From: Sphingomonas sp. 28-66-16
GTDB taxonomy: Bacteria > Pseudomonadota > Alphaproteobacteria > Sphingomonadales > Sphingomonadaceae
Assembly (NCBI GenBank): GCA_002281485.1
Contig: NCGF01000021.1
Span: 1 to 52,128 of the forward strand
Direction: 5' to 3'
Length of the DNA: 52,128 nt
Part shown: positions 17,158 to 26,287 of the stretch, one piece after another
Layout: every line of letters starts with the position of its first letter
How positions within the stretch are numbered: position 1 is the first letter of the stretch
The notes under the pieces: generated by a model
Seen by the model: only the letters and a program-made list of their open reading frames with translations
What the model was told of the DNA's origin: nothing
Databases searched by the model: none
Translations under genes and position numbers: made by a program

Positions 17158-17768
17158 TGCGCGTGTCCTATGGTTTGATGGCGCTTGCCGCCGCTGCCTG
17201 CGCCTTGCCGATCGCGGTGCTCGCCCGACCCGATGCGGGTTTGCAGGACCCCGCCAGCTTCGCGTCGATCGCCGACACGTCGGCCCGTTCGGCGGCGATC
17301 TTCACCGAGATGGGCAAGGTCATCCAGAGCCCGCGCTGCATCAATTGCCACCCGCGCACCGATCGGCCGCTTCAGGGGGATGCGATGGTCGCGCACAACC
17401 CGCCGGTCGTCCGCGGACCCGATGGCCACGGCGCGGCGGGACTCGAATGCGCCACCTGCCATTCGGACGCCAATGTCGCCTTCGCCAATGGCGAGGGCAG
17501 CATCCCGGGCGCCCCGATGTGGCACCTCGCGCCGCTGTCGATGGCGTGGGAAGGCAAGTCGCTCGGCGAGATATGTCAGCAGATCAAGGACCCGGCTCGG
17601 AACGGCGGCAAGTCGCTAGAGGCACTGATCGAGCATAACGGCGAGGACAAGCTCGTTGGCTGGGGCTGGCATCCCGGCGTCGGTCGCACCCCGGCGCCCG
17701 GCACCCAGGCGCAGTTCGGCGCTTTGACCAGGGCCTGGGTGGAGAGCGGCGCGAAATGCCCGGCATAA
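17154..17768 (+). CDS. Diheme c-type cytochrome associated with the molybdenum hydroxylase
   Basis: This 204-residue protein has an N-terminal hydrophobic signal ([17 protein letters not shown]) and two heme c motifs, CINCH (62-66) and CATCH (99-103). It probably takes electrons from the iron-sulfur subunit in the periplasm and passes them to the respiratory chain, replacing the flavin/NAD route of other family members. Two consecutive ATG codons (17154 and 17157) overlap the stop of the large subunit, so translation is coupled. Proteins of this kind are often annotated as isoquinoline 1-oxidoreductase subunits because of this context. Confidence 0.85.
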   Translation: MMRVSYGLMALAAAACALPIAVLARPDAGLQDPASFASIADTSARSAAIFTEMGKVIQSPRCINCHPRTDRPLQGDAMVAHNPPVVRGPDGHGAAGLECATCHSDANVAFANGEGSIPGAPMWHLAPLSMAWEGKSLGEICQQIKDPARNGGKSLEALIEHNGEDKLVGWGWHPGVGRTPAPGTQAQFGALTRAWVESGAKCPA

Positions 17769-17802
17769 CGGCGGGCACGCCGCGATAATCCTATCCCCTG
17801 GC

Positions 17803-17898
17803 CGTCATGCCGGACTTGTTCCGACATCCACCGTGGTCCACGTCAACCGTTCGTTGCCTTCGCGGCACGCTGGACCCCGGCACGAGTCCGCGGGGACG
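17803..17898. repeat. Palindromic intergenic repeat of sphingomonad type
   Basis: The ends CGTCATGCCGGACTTGTTCCG (left) and CGGCACGAGTCCGCGGGGACG (right) are imperfect inverted complements. They flank a core containing CACGCTGGACCCCGG. I recall closely similar ATGCCGGACTTG ... GACCCCGG elements scattered through intergenic regions of Sphingomonas-like genomes. This copy lies between the cytochrome gene and the crotonase gene. No second copy was noticed in the window. Confidence 0.6.
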
Positions 17899-17918
17899 CA
17901 AGAGGGAAGCATTCGGTC

Positions 17919-18821
17919 ATGCCAGATTTCGACACCATCACCCTGACCGTCGACGAGGGCATCGCCACGATCACCCTCAACCGCCCCGATCGGATGAACG
18001 CGTTCACCCCCCGGATGATGGCCGATCTGATCGCCGCGTTCGATGCGACCGATGGCGATGATGCGGTGCGCGCGGTGATCGTCACCGGCGCGGGCAGGGC
18101 GTTTTGCGCGGGCGCCGATCTCGCGAGCGGCGAGGCGACCTTCGACTATGCCAGGCGCGGCGGCAAGGGAGGCGAATCGCCGATCCGCCCCGACGGCTCG
18201 GTCGATTTCGCGCATGAGGGGGTACGCGACAACGGCGGGCGGTTGACGCTGCGCATCTTCGCCTCGCTCAAGCCCGTGATCGGCGCGATCAATGGCGCCG
18301 CGGTCGGCATCGGCGCGACGATGCAGCTGCCAATGGATTTCCGCCTTGCCAGCGACACGGCGCGCTTCGGCTTCGTCTTCGCGCGGCGCGGGATCGTGCC
18401 CGAAGCCGCGTCGAGCTGGTTCCTGCCGCGCCTCGTCGGCATCGGCCAGGCGCTGGAATGGTGCTATTCGGGGCGGGTGTTCGGGGCGGAAGAGGCGCTG
18501 AAGGGCGGCCTCGTCCGCAGCCTCCACGCGCCCGACGATCTCCTGCCCGCCGCGCGGGCGCTGGCGCAGGAACTCACCGCGCATGGTGCCCCCGTCTCGA
18601 TCGCGATGACGCGGCGGATGCTGTGGACGATGCTGGGGGCCGCCCACCCGATGGACGCGCACCGCATCGACAGTCGCGGCGTCTGGGTGCGCGGCGGCAG
18701 CGCGGATGCCAAAGAGGGGGTCACGTCCTTCCTCGAAAAGCGTGATGCGGTATTTACCGATGCGATCAGCGAGCAATGGCCGCTCGCCGCCGATTGGTTT
18801 GACGACCCCGGCTTTCGTTGA
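17919..18821 (+). CDS. Enoyl-CoA hydratase/isomerase (crotonase) family protein
   Basis: This 300-residue crotonase-fold protein begins ITLTVDEGIATITLNRPDRMNAF. It has the oxyanion-hole stretch GRAFCAGADLASG and a second active-site region, NGAAVGIGATMQLPMDFRLAS, followed by RRGIVPEAASSW with the likely catalytic glutamate. Members hydrate or isomerise acyl-CoA thioesters in fatty-acid or aromatic-acid breakdown. It stands alone after the repeat and converges with the DUF2332 gene, so no pathway can be assigned from context. Confidence 0.9.
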   Translation: MPDFDTITLTVDEGIATITLNRPDRMNAFTPRMMADLIAAFDATDGDDAVRAVIVTGAGRAFCAGADLASGEATFDYARRGGKGGESPIRPDGSVDFAHEGVRDNGGRLTLRIFASLKPVIGAINGAAVGIGATMQLPMDFRLASDTARFGFVFARRGIVPEAASSWFLPRLVGIGQALEWCYSGRVFGAEEALKGGLVRSLHAPDDLLPAARALAQELTAHGAPVSIAMTRRMLWTMLGAAHPMDAHRIDSRGVWVRGGSADAKEGVTSFLEKRDAVFTDAISEQWPLAADWFDDPGFR

Positions 18822-18855
18822 GGCGTGAAATACCAGATCGGCGTCAGGCGTCCCG

Positions 18856-19962
18856 CTACAGCCGCACCTGCGCCGCCTCGTCCACCAACGGATTCGCCTC
18901 CCGATCCGCTTCAGGACCACCCGGTCGAATCCAGGTGCCATGCGCGTGCGAGGTGGCGATTACCGTACGTGCCGCGTCGCCGGGCCACGACCGAACCGAG
19001 ACGATTTGTACCGCCAGCGCGCGATCGGGTTCCATCGACACCCATGCAAGCGGGCGCTCGGTGGAGGCACGCGCCCCTGCGGCCGCCATCGCCGCTCGGA
19101 TGCGCTCGGCGACAGGATCGGGCAGATATTGCCAGACGACCGAATGCATCAGCACGCGGGTCACGCCACCCACCTGTGGTTCCGCCAAGCGGGCCTCCAC
19201 CCAGTCCGCGGCATCGGCCTTTTCCAACTGCACACCGCCTTCGCGCACCATGTCGATCGCCTTGCCGAGCCGCACCCGCCGGGCTGGGGTTTCCGCCCAG
19301 ACATATGCCGCCAGCCGCGCTTCCACCGCCGGATCGGTCACGTCGAGCGGTGCCACATCACAGCCCCTGGTCGAAACGATCTCGATCGGTATGGCCGCTG
19401 GCGCGTCGCCGCGCCATTCGGGCGTGATCGTGATCGGCGCATCGGTCGGGCCCACCATCGTCCCCCCCAGATCGAAACGATAGCGATCGATCAGCAGGTT
19501 CAGCCCGCCGCTCGAGCCGATTTCCAGAATCTCGATCTTCGGCCCGAAACGGCGTGCAACCTCGAGCAACCCCAGGATCAGCGCGCCCGACCGCCCCGGC
19601 TCGTTGGTCTGCGGCGGTCCGTCGAGCCACGGCATCAGGGCATCGTCATGGCGCAACAGCACCCGCCCGAGCGCGGCAATGACCGCGCTCTCCTCAATCA
19701 CGTCGCCCCGGAAAATCGCCGCCAGTTCTGGATCCGCATCCGCCAGCACCAACGCATGCAGGCCCCCCATCAAACGCAGCGGGAGCGCATCGCGAGTCGG
19801 CTCGGATGGCCAGTCAAGAATGCGTGCGCCGGTTTTGCTCTCCCGGGTCAGTCCTGCCGCAATCGCGCGGCACACCCGCGCATAGATCGGCGCGCCGTCC
19901 ATCACGCGGCAATAATGTTCCTGGATCATGAACGCGCCGCGCACATTGTCGTCAGTTGCCAT
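18856..19962 (-). CDS. DUF2332 family protein
   Basis: This 368-residue protein resembles the uncharacterised DUF2332 family. It opens with [24 protein letters not shown]. The segment [28 protein letters not shown] looks like a SAM-binding methyltransferase glycine loop, and [11 protein letters not shown] follows later. The methyltransferase-like loop is visible, but no activity is known. No signal peptide or membrane segment is seen. It is divergent from hisG with about 70 bases between them, and the start could be ATG 19962 or an internal methionine. Confidence 0.75.
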   Translation of the reverse strand: MATDDNVRGAFMIQEHYCRVMDGAPIYARVCRAIAAGLTRESKTGARILDWPSEPTRDALPLRLMGGLHALVLADADPELAAIFRGDVIEESAVIAALGRVLLRHDDALMPWLDGPPQTNEPGRSGALILGLLEVARRFGPKIEILEIGSSGGLNLLIDRYRFDLGGTMVGPTDAPITITPEWRGDAPAAIPIEIVSTRGCDVAPLDVTDPAVEARLAAYVWAETPARRVRLGKAIDMVREGGVQLEKADAADWVEARLAEPQVGGVTRVLMHSVVWQYLPDPVAERIRAAMAAAGARASTERPLAWVSMEPDRALAVQIVSVRSWPGDAARTVIATSHAHGTWIRPGGPEADREANPLVDEAAQVRL

Positions 19963-20035
19963 CCGTCGTCTCCCTCATACCGGACATCAGCCCTTGTTGC
20001 GCCGCCGCACGACCCCACCTATGGCCAGCCAGCCT

Positions 20036-20695
20036 ATGACCGATCCGATCATCCCCCCGATTATCATCGCCGTGCCGAAGGGGCGCATCCTTGGCGAAGC
20101 GCTGCCGTTGCTGGCGCGCGTCGGGATCGAGCCTGAACCCGCCTTTGCCGACGAGACCAGCCGCGCGCTGCGCTTCACGACGAACCAGCCCGGGATCGAG
20201 CTGATCCGCGTCCGCGCGTTCGACGTCGCGACCTTCGTCGCGCACGGCGCGGCGCAGCTCGGTATCGTCGGGTCCGACGTGCTCGCCGAATTCGCCTATT
20301 CGGAGCTCTATGCGCCCGTCGATCTCGGCATCGGCCATTGCCGCCTCTCGGTCGCGGAACCCGCCGAAATGGCCGCGACCGACGATCCGCGCGGCTGGAG
20401 CCATGTCCGCATCGCCACCAAATATCCGCACGTGACCAAGGCGCATTTCGCCGCGCGCGGCGTGCAGGCCGAATGCGTCAAACTGAACGGCGCGATGGAG
20501 CTTGCCCCCTTGCTCGGCCTGGCGCCACGGATCGTCGATCTGGTGTCGTCGGGCCGCACGCTCAAGGAAAACGGGCTGGTCGAGGTCGAGGTGATCGCCG
20601 AGGTCACCAGCCGACTGATCGTCAACCGCGCTGCGTTCAAGACGCGGGCCGAAGTGGTGCCCTTGGTCGATGCGTTTCGGAAGGCGGTGGCCTGA
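20036..20695 (+). CDS. hisG: ATP phosphoribosyltransferase, short form
   Basis: This catalyses the first step of histidine synthesis, joining ATP and PRPP. At about 219 residues it is the short form, which needs a HisZ regulatory partner; no hisZ is in the window. [36 protein letters not shown] and [16 protein letters not shown] (the PRPP-binding loop region) are typical. The start is ATG 20036, or ATG 20021 fifteen bases upstream; neither has a clear Shine-Dalgarno sequence. hisD starts one base after the stop, so the two form an operon. Confidence 0.95.
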   Translation: MTDPIIPPIIIAVPKGRILGEALPLLARVGIEPEPAFADETSRALRFTTNQPGIELIRVRAFDVATFVAHGAAQLGIVGSDVLAEFAYSELYAPVDLGIGHCRLSVAEPAEMAATDDPRGWSHVRIATKYPHVTKAHFAARGVQAECVKLNGAMELAPLLGLAPRIVDLVSSGRTLKENGLVEVEVIAEVTSRLIVNRAAFKTRAEVVPLVDAFRKAVA

Positions 20696-20696
20696 C

Positions 20697-21983
20697 ATGA
20701 TCAGACTTTCCACCGCCACCCCGGATTTCGCCAGTGCCTTCGCTGCACTCGTCAATGCACGCCGCGAAGCAGATGCCGATGTCGCGCGCGATGTCAGCGC
20801 GATCATCGCCCGCGTCCGCGACGAAGGCGATGCGGCGGTGGGGGCGCTCACGCTGCAATTCGATCGGCATGATCTCGACAGGTCGGGTTGGCGGATCGAC
20901 CTCGCCGATTGCCGCACGGCGTATGAAGCGCTCGATCCGACCTTGCGCGCCGCGCTGGACCTCGCCGCGCAGCGCATCACCACCTATCACCAGAAACAGC
21001 GCCCCGAAGGCAGCGACACCACCGACAGCGCGGGTGTCCGCCTTGGCGCGCGCTGGTCGGCGGTCGAGGCAGCGGGCGTGTACGTCCCGGGCGGTCGCGC
21101 GGCCTATCCGTCCTCGGTGCTGATGAACGCGATCCCCGCCAAGGTCGCGGGCGTCGACCGGCTCGTCATGGTCACGCCGACGCCACGGGGCGAGATCAAC
21201 CCGCTTGTCCTGGCCGCCGCGCATCTTGCCGGGGTCGATGAGGTGTGGCGTGTGGGCGGCGCGCAAGCCGTTGCCGCGCTCGCCTACGGCACCGACCGGA
21301 TCAGGCCGGTGGACGTCATCACCGGCCCGGGCAACGCCTGGGTCGCCGAGGCCAAGCGCCAGCTCTACGGCGTGGTCGGCATCGACATGGTCGCGGGCCC
21401 GAGCGAAATCGTCGTCGTCGCGGATGGCCAGAACAATCCTGAGTGGATCGCCGCCGATCTGCTCAGCCAGTCCGAGCACGACCCGACCAGCCAGTCGATC
21501 CTGTTCACCGACGATGAGGGTTTCGCCGACCGGGTCGCCGCTGCGGTCGAAGCGCAAGTCGCCACGCTCGCCACGGCAAAAGTCGCGCGCGCCGCGTGGG
21601 ACGCCAACGGCGCGATCATCCTCGTGCGCGACTTTGCCGAGGCGATGCCGCTCGTCGACCGGCTCGCCGCCGAACATCTCGAACTTGCGGTCGGCGACCC
21701 GCAATCCTTGTTCGATCAGGTCCGCCACGCCGGCTCGGTCTTCCTCGGTCGCCATACCCCGGAAGCGGTCGGCGATTATGTCGCGGGGCCCAACCACGTC
21801 CTCCCCACCGGCAGGCGGGCGCGTTTTTCATCGGGGCTGTCGGTGCTCGATTTCATGAAGCGCACCAGCTTCCTCCAGCTCGATCCCGCGAGCCTCGCCG
21901 CCATCGGCCCGGCGGCGCTGGCGCTGGCGGAAGCCGAAGGCCTGCCCGCGCACGCCCGCTCGGTGGCGCTTCGGCTGGGATAA
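20697..21983 (+). CDS. hisD: Histidinol dehydrogenase
   Basis: This 428-residue enzyme catalyses the last two NAD-dependent steps of histidine synthesis, from histidinol to histidine, with zinc. Family stretches include [65 protein letters not shown] with active-site residues, and [14 protein letters not shown]. The length is normal. ATG 20697 was chosen because it begins the family sequence one base after hisG; the open frame extends upstream into hisG. Confidence 0.97.
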   Translation: MIRLSTATPDFASAFAALVNARREADADVARDVSAIIARVRDEGDAAVGALTLQFDRHDLDRSGWRIDLADCRTAYEALDPTLRAALDLAAQRITTYHQKQRPEGSDTTDSAGVRLGARWSAVEAAGVYVPGGRAAYPSSVLMNAIPAKVAGVDRLVMVTPTPRGEINPLVLAAAHLAGVDEVWRVGGAQAVAALAYGTDRIRPVDVITGPGNAWVAEAKRQLYGVVGIDMVAGPSEIVVVADGQNNPEWIAADLLSQSEHDPTSQSILFTDDEGFADRVAAAVEAQVATLATAKVARAAWDANGAIILVRDFAEAMPLVDRLAAEHLELAVGDPQSLFDQVRHAGSVFLGRHTPEAVGDYVAGPNHVLPTGRRARFSSGLSVLDFMKRTSFLQLDPASLAAIGPAALALAEAEGLPAHARSVALRLG

Positions 21984-22013
21984 TTCAAACCGGACCCGTT
22001 CGGGTATAGGAAC

Positions 22014-22499
22014 ATGCACATGACCAACCCCAGCACCCGCGCCAATCCGCGCACCGCCGCCCGCAGCAAGGCCCGCGCCGCCGCCCGGCTCGGTGCCGTC
22101 CAGGCGCTGTACCAGCACGACATGGAGCAGACCCCGCTCGCGCAGCTGCTCCACGAATTCCACAACCACCGGCTCGGCGCGGAGATCGAGGACGCGCATT
22201 ATGCCGAGGCGGATGCCGATTTCTTCGACGATGTGGTGAAGGGCGTGCTCGCGCGCGAGGGCGAGATCGACGCGGCGATCGCGGGCAAGCTCGCGACCGG
22301 CTGGAGCCTCGAGCGGCTCGACAAGCCGATGAAGGCGATCCTGCGCTGCGGCACCTATGAGTTGCTCGCCCGCGCCGATGTGCCGACGGGTGCGGTCATC
22401 ACCGAATATGTCGACGTCGCCCACGCCTTCTACGACAAGCGCGAGGCGGGCTTCGTCAACGGTCTGCTCGACGCGATCGGCAAGGTCGCGCGGGTCTGA
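22014..22499 (+). CDS. nusB: Transcription antitermination factor NusB
   Basis: This 161-residue all-helical RNA-binding protein works with NusE (S10) at boxA during rRNA antitermination. It shows an arginine-rich N-terminal segment (ARSKARAAARLGAVQALYQHDM) and the conserved RCGTYELLARADVPTGAVITEYVDVAHAF followed by FVNGLLDAIG. The start may be ATG 22014 or ATG 22020. It follows hisD by 30 bases and overlaps the DUF4169 start by one base (TGATG). Confidence 0.95.
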   Translation: MHMTNPSTRANPRTAARSKARAAARLGAVQALYQHDMEQTPLAQLLHEFHNHRLGAEIEDAHYAEADADFFDDVVKGVLAREGEIDAAIAGKLATGWSLERLDKPMKAILRCGTYELLARADVPTGAVITEYVDVAHAFYDKREAGFVNGLLDAIGKVARV

Positions 22500-22675
22500 T
22501 GGCGGGGGTCGTCAACCTGCGCGCCGCGCGCAAGGCCAAGGCCAGGGCCGATGCCACCATCGCGGCGGCGAACAATCGCGCGCTGTTCGGTCGCACCAAG
22601 GCCGAGAAGCAGGCAGCCGCAAATGCAGGCGCCCGGCACGATGCCGTGCTCGACGGGGCCAAGCGCGAACGCTGA
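22499..22675 (+). CDS. DUF4169 family small protein
   Basis: This 58-residue basic, alanine-rich protein begins MAGVVNLRAARKAKARAD and continues with NRALFGRTKAEKQAA and VLDGAKRER. That pattern matches the alphaproteobacterial DUF4169 family of unknown function. It looks mostly helical, with no signal or membrane segment. Its ATG overlaps the nusB stop (TGATG), so it is translated from the same message. A decayed second copy lies downstream of the ClC gene at 24535-24651. Confidence 0.8.
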   Translation: MAGVVNLRAARKAKARADATIAAANNRALFGRTKAEKQAAANAGARHDAVLDGAKRER

Positions 22676-22774
22676 CCACGCCGCGTCGGCACGTGCGATC
22701 GCCGACCGCGGATTGCCCGACCGATAAGCGTCATCGGGCTTGACGGGTCGACTGAAAATGGCTTGGCGATCGCC

Positions 22775-24529
22775 ATGGCCCGCACCTGGAAGCTTTTCGC
22801 GCGATCCGTCGTCACGCGCCAGCGACAGAGACTTCGCGAGAGCGAGGCGGCCTTCATCCTGCTCGCCACCGTGTCCGGACTGATCGCCGGGCTGCTCACC
22901 AACATGCAATCGGCGCTGGCGCACGGCATCCAGCAGCTGCTTTACGGGGTGACGATCAACCGGCTGAGTGCGCTGGGATCGATCCATCACCCCTGGCGGC
23001 TGCTCGCGCTGCCGCTCGGCGGGCTGTGCCTGGTGGCGCTCGGCTATTTCATCGGCAGACGCCAGCGACCGCCGATCGACGTGGTCGAGGCCAATGCCCT
23101 GCATGGCGGGCGCATTCCCTTCGTCGACAATTTGGTGATCGCGGCGCAGACGATCCTCTCGAACGGAGCGGGCGCCTCGGTCGGGCTGGAGGCTGCCTAT
23201 GCCCAGGTCGGCGGCGGCGCCGCCTCGTTCCTCGGCCAGCAGCTGAAACTGCGCCGCAATGATTTGCGCATGCTCGTGGGGGCCGGAGCGGGGGCGGCGG
23301 TCGGCGCCGCGTTCGGCGCGCCGCTGGCCGGGGCCTTTTATGCCTTCGAAATCGTCATCGGCGCCTATACGCCGGCAGCGATCGCGCCAGTCGCCGCTGC
23401 GGCGCTGGCGGCGGCCCTTGTCACGCGCAGCCTCCACGTCGACCCCTATCTCATCGCCACCACGGCGACCCGCTTGGTCTCGACCGCTGATTACCTGATC
23501 TATGCGTTGCTGGGTCTCGTCTGCGCGGTGATCGGCATTGCCGTGATGCGGATGGTTACCTTTGTGGAAATGCGCGTCCAGTCGTGGCAGCGGCTGGGCA
23601 ACTGGCGGCCGGTCATCGGCGGCTGCCTGCTGATCCCGGTCGCCTGGCTGTCGCCCCAGTCGCTGTCGGCGGGGCACGGTGCGCTGCATCTCGATCTCGC
23701 GCTGCATCCATCGATCAGCTTCCTGCTCATCATTCTGCTGCTCAAGATCGTCGCCTCGATCATCTCGCTCAGCTTCGGCTTCAGGGGCGGGCTGTTCTTT
23801 GCGTCGCTGTTCCTCGGGTCGCTGGTTGGTCAGATCTTTGCCGCTACGCTCAATCTCTGGTTTCCCGGGCTGGCGATCGACAGCACCGACGCGGCGCTGG
23901 TCGGTATGGCAGCGCTCAGCGTGTCGGTCGTCGGCGGGCCGATGACGCTTGCCATGCTGATGCTCGAGACAACCCATGATTTCGCGCTGATGGGGGTCGT
24001 CCTTACCGCATCACTGATCGCGAGCGCATTTACGCGGGAAACCTTCGGCTATTCCTTCTCGACCTGGCGACTGCATGTCCGCGGATCGAGCGTGCGCAGC
24101 CCGCGCGACATCGGCTGGGTGATCAATCTCACCGCGTCGCGGCTGATGCGCAAGGACTGGGTCAGCGTGCGCGACACGCTGTCGATCGCCGATTTCCGGG
24201 CGCAAATCCCGCTGGGGTCGACGAGCAAGGCAGTGGTGATCGACGCCTCGGGGCGCTATCTCGGTATCGTGCCGACCGCGATCGCCTATGGTTCGACATT
24301 GTCGGAAACTGCACCGGTGGGCTCGATTGCCACGCTGGCCGATACCACGCTGGCGGCATCGGCGGACATTCATCAGATTCTGGAACGGCTGGACCACTCG
24401 GGCGCCGACGAACTCGCGGTCGTCGACGATCATGATGTGGTGCTGGGCATCGTCACCGAAAAACACGTCCGAAGGCGCTATTTCGAGGAGATCGAGACGT
24501 CGCAGCGGGCGATGTTCGGCGAAAGCTGA
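22775..24529 (+). CDS. ClC-family chloride channel/antiporter with C-terminal CBS domains
   Basis: This 584-residue membrane protein has a ClC core of many transmembrane segments followed by two CBS-like repeats (about residues 460-580). SNGAGASVGLEAAYAQVGGG occupies the filter/gate position, with a glutamate where the gating glutamate of GREGP normally sits. FGFRGGLFFASLFLGSLVG corresponds to the GGxFxP region. The classical GSGIP motif is not evident, so the ion-binding site is divergent. A TTG at 22763 could also initiate. The gene separates nusB/DUF4169 from thiL and is bordered by an intact and a broken DUF4169 copy, which suggests insertion or local duplication. Confidence 0.87.
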   Translation: MARTWKLFARSVVTRQRQRLRESEAAFILLATVSGLIAGLLTNMQSALAHGIQQLLYGVTINRLSALGSIHHPWRLLALPLGGLCLVALGYFIGRRQRPPIDVVEANALHGGRIPFVDNLVIAAQTILSNGAGASVGLEAAYAQVGGGAASFLGQQLKLRRNDLRMLVGAGAGAAVGAAFGAPLAGAFYAFEIVIGAYTPAAIAPVAAAALAAALVTRSLHVDPYLIATTATRLVSTADYLIYALLGLVCAVIGIAVMRMVTFVEMRVQSWQRLGNWRPVIGGCLLIPVAWLSPQSLSAGHGALHLDLALHPSISFLLIILLLKIVASIISLSFGFRGGLFFASLFLGSLVGQIFAATLNLWFPGLAIDSTDAALVGMAALSVSVVGGPMTLAMLMLETTHDFALMGVVLTASLIASAFTRETFGYSFSTWRLHVRGSSVRSPRDIGWVINLTASRLMRKDWVSVRDTLSIADFRAQIPLGSTSKAVVIDASGRYLGIVPTAIAYGSTLSETAPVGSIATLADTTLAASADIHQILERLDHSGADELAVVDDHDVVLGIVTEKHVRRRYFEEIETSQRAMFGES

Positions 24530-24534
24530 GCGCG

Positions 24535-24651
24535 GCGGCGGCGGCCTTTACCCATCGCCGGGCGTTCGGCCGCACCAAGGCCCAATAGCAGGCCGCAGCG
24601 GCGGTTGCCGATCGCACCGAACGCGCGCTCGATGGGGCCACGCGCGAATGC
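24535..24651 (+). pseudogene. Decayed duplicate of the DUF4169 gene
   Basis: Translation gives RRAFGRTKAQ, a TAG stop (24586-24588), then QAAAAVADRTERALDGATRE. This parallels NRALFGRTKAEKQAAANAG...VLDGAKRER of the intact DUF4169 protein at 22499-22675. The N-terminal third is missing and the frame starts next to the ClC stop. The order of matching blocks is preserved, so it is a remnant and not a chance match. Confidence 0.65.
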
Positions 24652-24670
24652 GGGCGAGGACCTTATAAAA

Positions 24671-24696
24671 AGGGCCCCGCCGGACGGCGGAGCCCT
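24671..24696 (-). terminator. Rho-independent terminator of the small membrane-protein gene
   Basis: The arms AGGGCCCCGCC and GGCGGAGCCCT pair over 11 bases, including one G-T-type mismatch, around the loop GGAC. On the minus strand the hairpin is followed by TTTTT. It sits 24 bases after the end of the minus-strand gene at 24720. Confidence 0.8.
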
Positions 24697-24719
24697 TGTT
24701 CCTGATACTATTGTGCGGC

Positions 24720-25040
24720 TTACTTCCGGTCGTCCTTGACGCCGACCGTCGGCACGTCGACCGTCGTTGTGGTCGTCTCGACCTTCGGCACGGTGACCTT
24801 GGTCTTGCTGGTCCCGACGACGAGTTCCTTCGAATGCACATCGACGTTCGGCAGGTCGCCACCCTTCACCGATACTTCGGGCAGGGCGCCCGTATCGGTG
24901 ACTTTGGCGCTCCAGAAGCCGGTGGCGAACAACAGGCCCACGATCACGATGACGGCGACGAGAACGATGCCGATCGTCATGCCCATGTTGTTACGTTTCG
25001 CCGTGCCGGCGTCGGTGCGGGTGTTAGGATAGTCAGCCAT
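24720..25040 (-). CDS. Small single-pass membrane protein, conserved but uncharacterised
   Basis: This is a 106-residue protein of unknown family. A short charged N-terminus is followed by one strong membrane segment, GMTIGIVLVAVIVIVGLLFA (20-39). The outside part is low in complexity and rich in Val and Thr, with repeated VPK/VDV-like units (VTVPKVETTTTTVDVPTVGV). Topology is probably N-in with a periplasmic tail. It has a GAGGGAA ribosome binding site upstream and a clear terminator, so it is very likely expressed as a single gene, divergent from thiL. Confidence 0.7.
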   Translation of the reverse strand: MADYPNTRTDAGTAKRNNMGMTIGIVLVAVIVIVGLLFATGFWSAKVTDTGALPEVSVKGGDLPNVDVHSKELVVGTSKTKVTVPKVETTTTTVDVPTVGVKDDRK

Positions 25041-25278
25041 TTTATTATTCCCTCGGTTGATCGGTTATTGTGCAAGCCTGTCGTTGCCGAACGCGGCTTG
25101 TTACAATCTCTTGCGCTTCCAGGGAGCTCAACTCGCGGCGGTTGAGAACGATCCCCGCCCCGTCGACAATTGCAGCGCGCACCCGCGCGCGTGCCCTTTG
25201 GCGCCCATTGCCGAAGCGCGATTACCGGGCGCGAGCGGTGGCAGACACGAGGCCGGCCGCGCGTTAAGACGCTCGCCG

Positions 25279-26172
25279 ATGACCGAAGCCGATTTCCTCG
25301 ACCGCCTGCGCGCGCTGCCGCTCCATCCCGGCGCGCAGCGGCTGGCCGATGATGCCGCGCGGCTCGGCAGCCATGTGCTCACCACCGATACGCTGGTCGA
25401 GGGGGTGCATTTCCTCAGCCACGATCCGCCCGGCGACGTCGCGTGGAAGCTGCTCGCGGTCAACCTCTCCGATCTCGCCGCCAAGGGCGCGCGCCCGGTC
25501 GGGGTGCTGCTCAACTATCCGATCCGCGACGACGAATGGGACCGCGGCTTTCTCGCCGGGCTCGACGGCGCGCTGCGGCAACTGGGCTGCCAGCTGCTCG
25601 GCGGCGATACCGTAACGCTGCCGCCCGGGGCACCGCGCGTCCTGACGCTGACCGCGATCGGCAGCGCCGATGACGCGATCGACCGCGGCGGGGCGCAGCC
25701 GGGCGACGGGCTGTTCGTCACCGGCACGATCGGCGATGCGGGGGCCGGGCTCGCCATCGCGCGCGGGCGGGAGGGCCCGGCCGATCTCCTCGCCGCCTAT
25801 CGCCGCCCCGTCCCCCGGCTCGATCTGGGGGAGGCGCTCGCCGCGAAGGTGCATGCGATGATGGATGTCTCCGACGGGCTGTTGATCGATGCGCAGCGGA
25901 TGGCGGCGGCGAGCGGTCTGGGGGTGACGATCGACCTCGCCGCGGTGCCGCTGTCGGACAGCTACCGCCGCCACGCCGGCGACGACCGCGCCGCGCGGCT
26001 GGCGGCGGCGACGGCGGGGGATGACTATCAGTTGCTTTTCGCGGCCCCCGCAGCGCTCGCAGTGCCCGCGCGCCGGGTCGGCGTGTTCGCGGCCGGGGCC
26101 GGCCTCTCGCTGGTCGACGGCGGTACGGCGGTCGCGCTGCCCGCCCGGCTTGGGTATCTCCACGGCGATTGA
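25279..26172 (+). CDS. thiL: Thiamine-monophosphate kinase
   Basis: This 297-residue enzyme phosphorylates thiamine monophosphate to the active cofactor thiamine diphosphate. Recognisable parts are TDTLVEGVHFL near the N-terminus, NLSDLAAKGARPVG, QLLGGDTV, and MDVSDGLLIDAQRMA. The family normally starts with an acidic helix, as here in MTEADFLDRL, so ATG 25279 was chosen although the frame is open to 25057. In related genomes thiL follows nusB; here the ClC gene and two small loci lie between them. Confidence 0.92.
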   Translation: MTEADFLDRLRALPLHPGAQRLADDAARLGSHVLTTDTLVEGVHFLSHDPPGDVAWKLLAVNLSDLAAKGARPVGVLLNYPIRDDEWDRGFLAGLDGALRQLGCQLLGGDTVTLPPGAPRVLTLTAIGSADDAIDRGGAQPGDGLFVTGTIGDAGAGLAIARGREGPADLLAAYRRPVPRLDLGEALAAKVHAMMDVSDGLLIDAQRMAAASGLGVTIDLAAVPLSDSYRRHAGDDRAARLAAATAGDDYQLLFAAPAALAVPARRVGVFAAGAGLSLVDGGTAVALPARLGYLHGD

Positions 26173-26178
26173 CGGCGC

Positions 26179-26206
26179 TTGCGCTCACCGGGCCCTCGCC
26201 TATAGC
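26179..26206 (+). promoter_or_regulatory. Possible promoter of hppA
   Basis: TTGCGC (26179-26184) and TATAGC (26201-26206) are separated by 16 bases, about 80 bases before the hppA start. The -10 is good and the -35 moderate. Confidence 0.4.
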
Positions 26207-26287
26207 GTTGCCGGATAAGAATAAGCGATCGGGCCGTGGCCACCGCCAATGAGCCCCGACGCGGATCATTGGGGAAGGACTGCGCGA

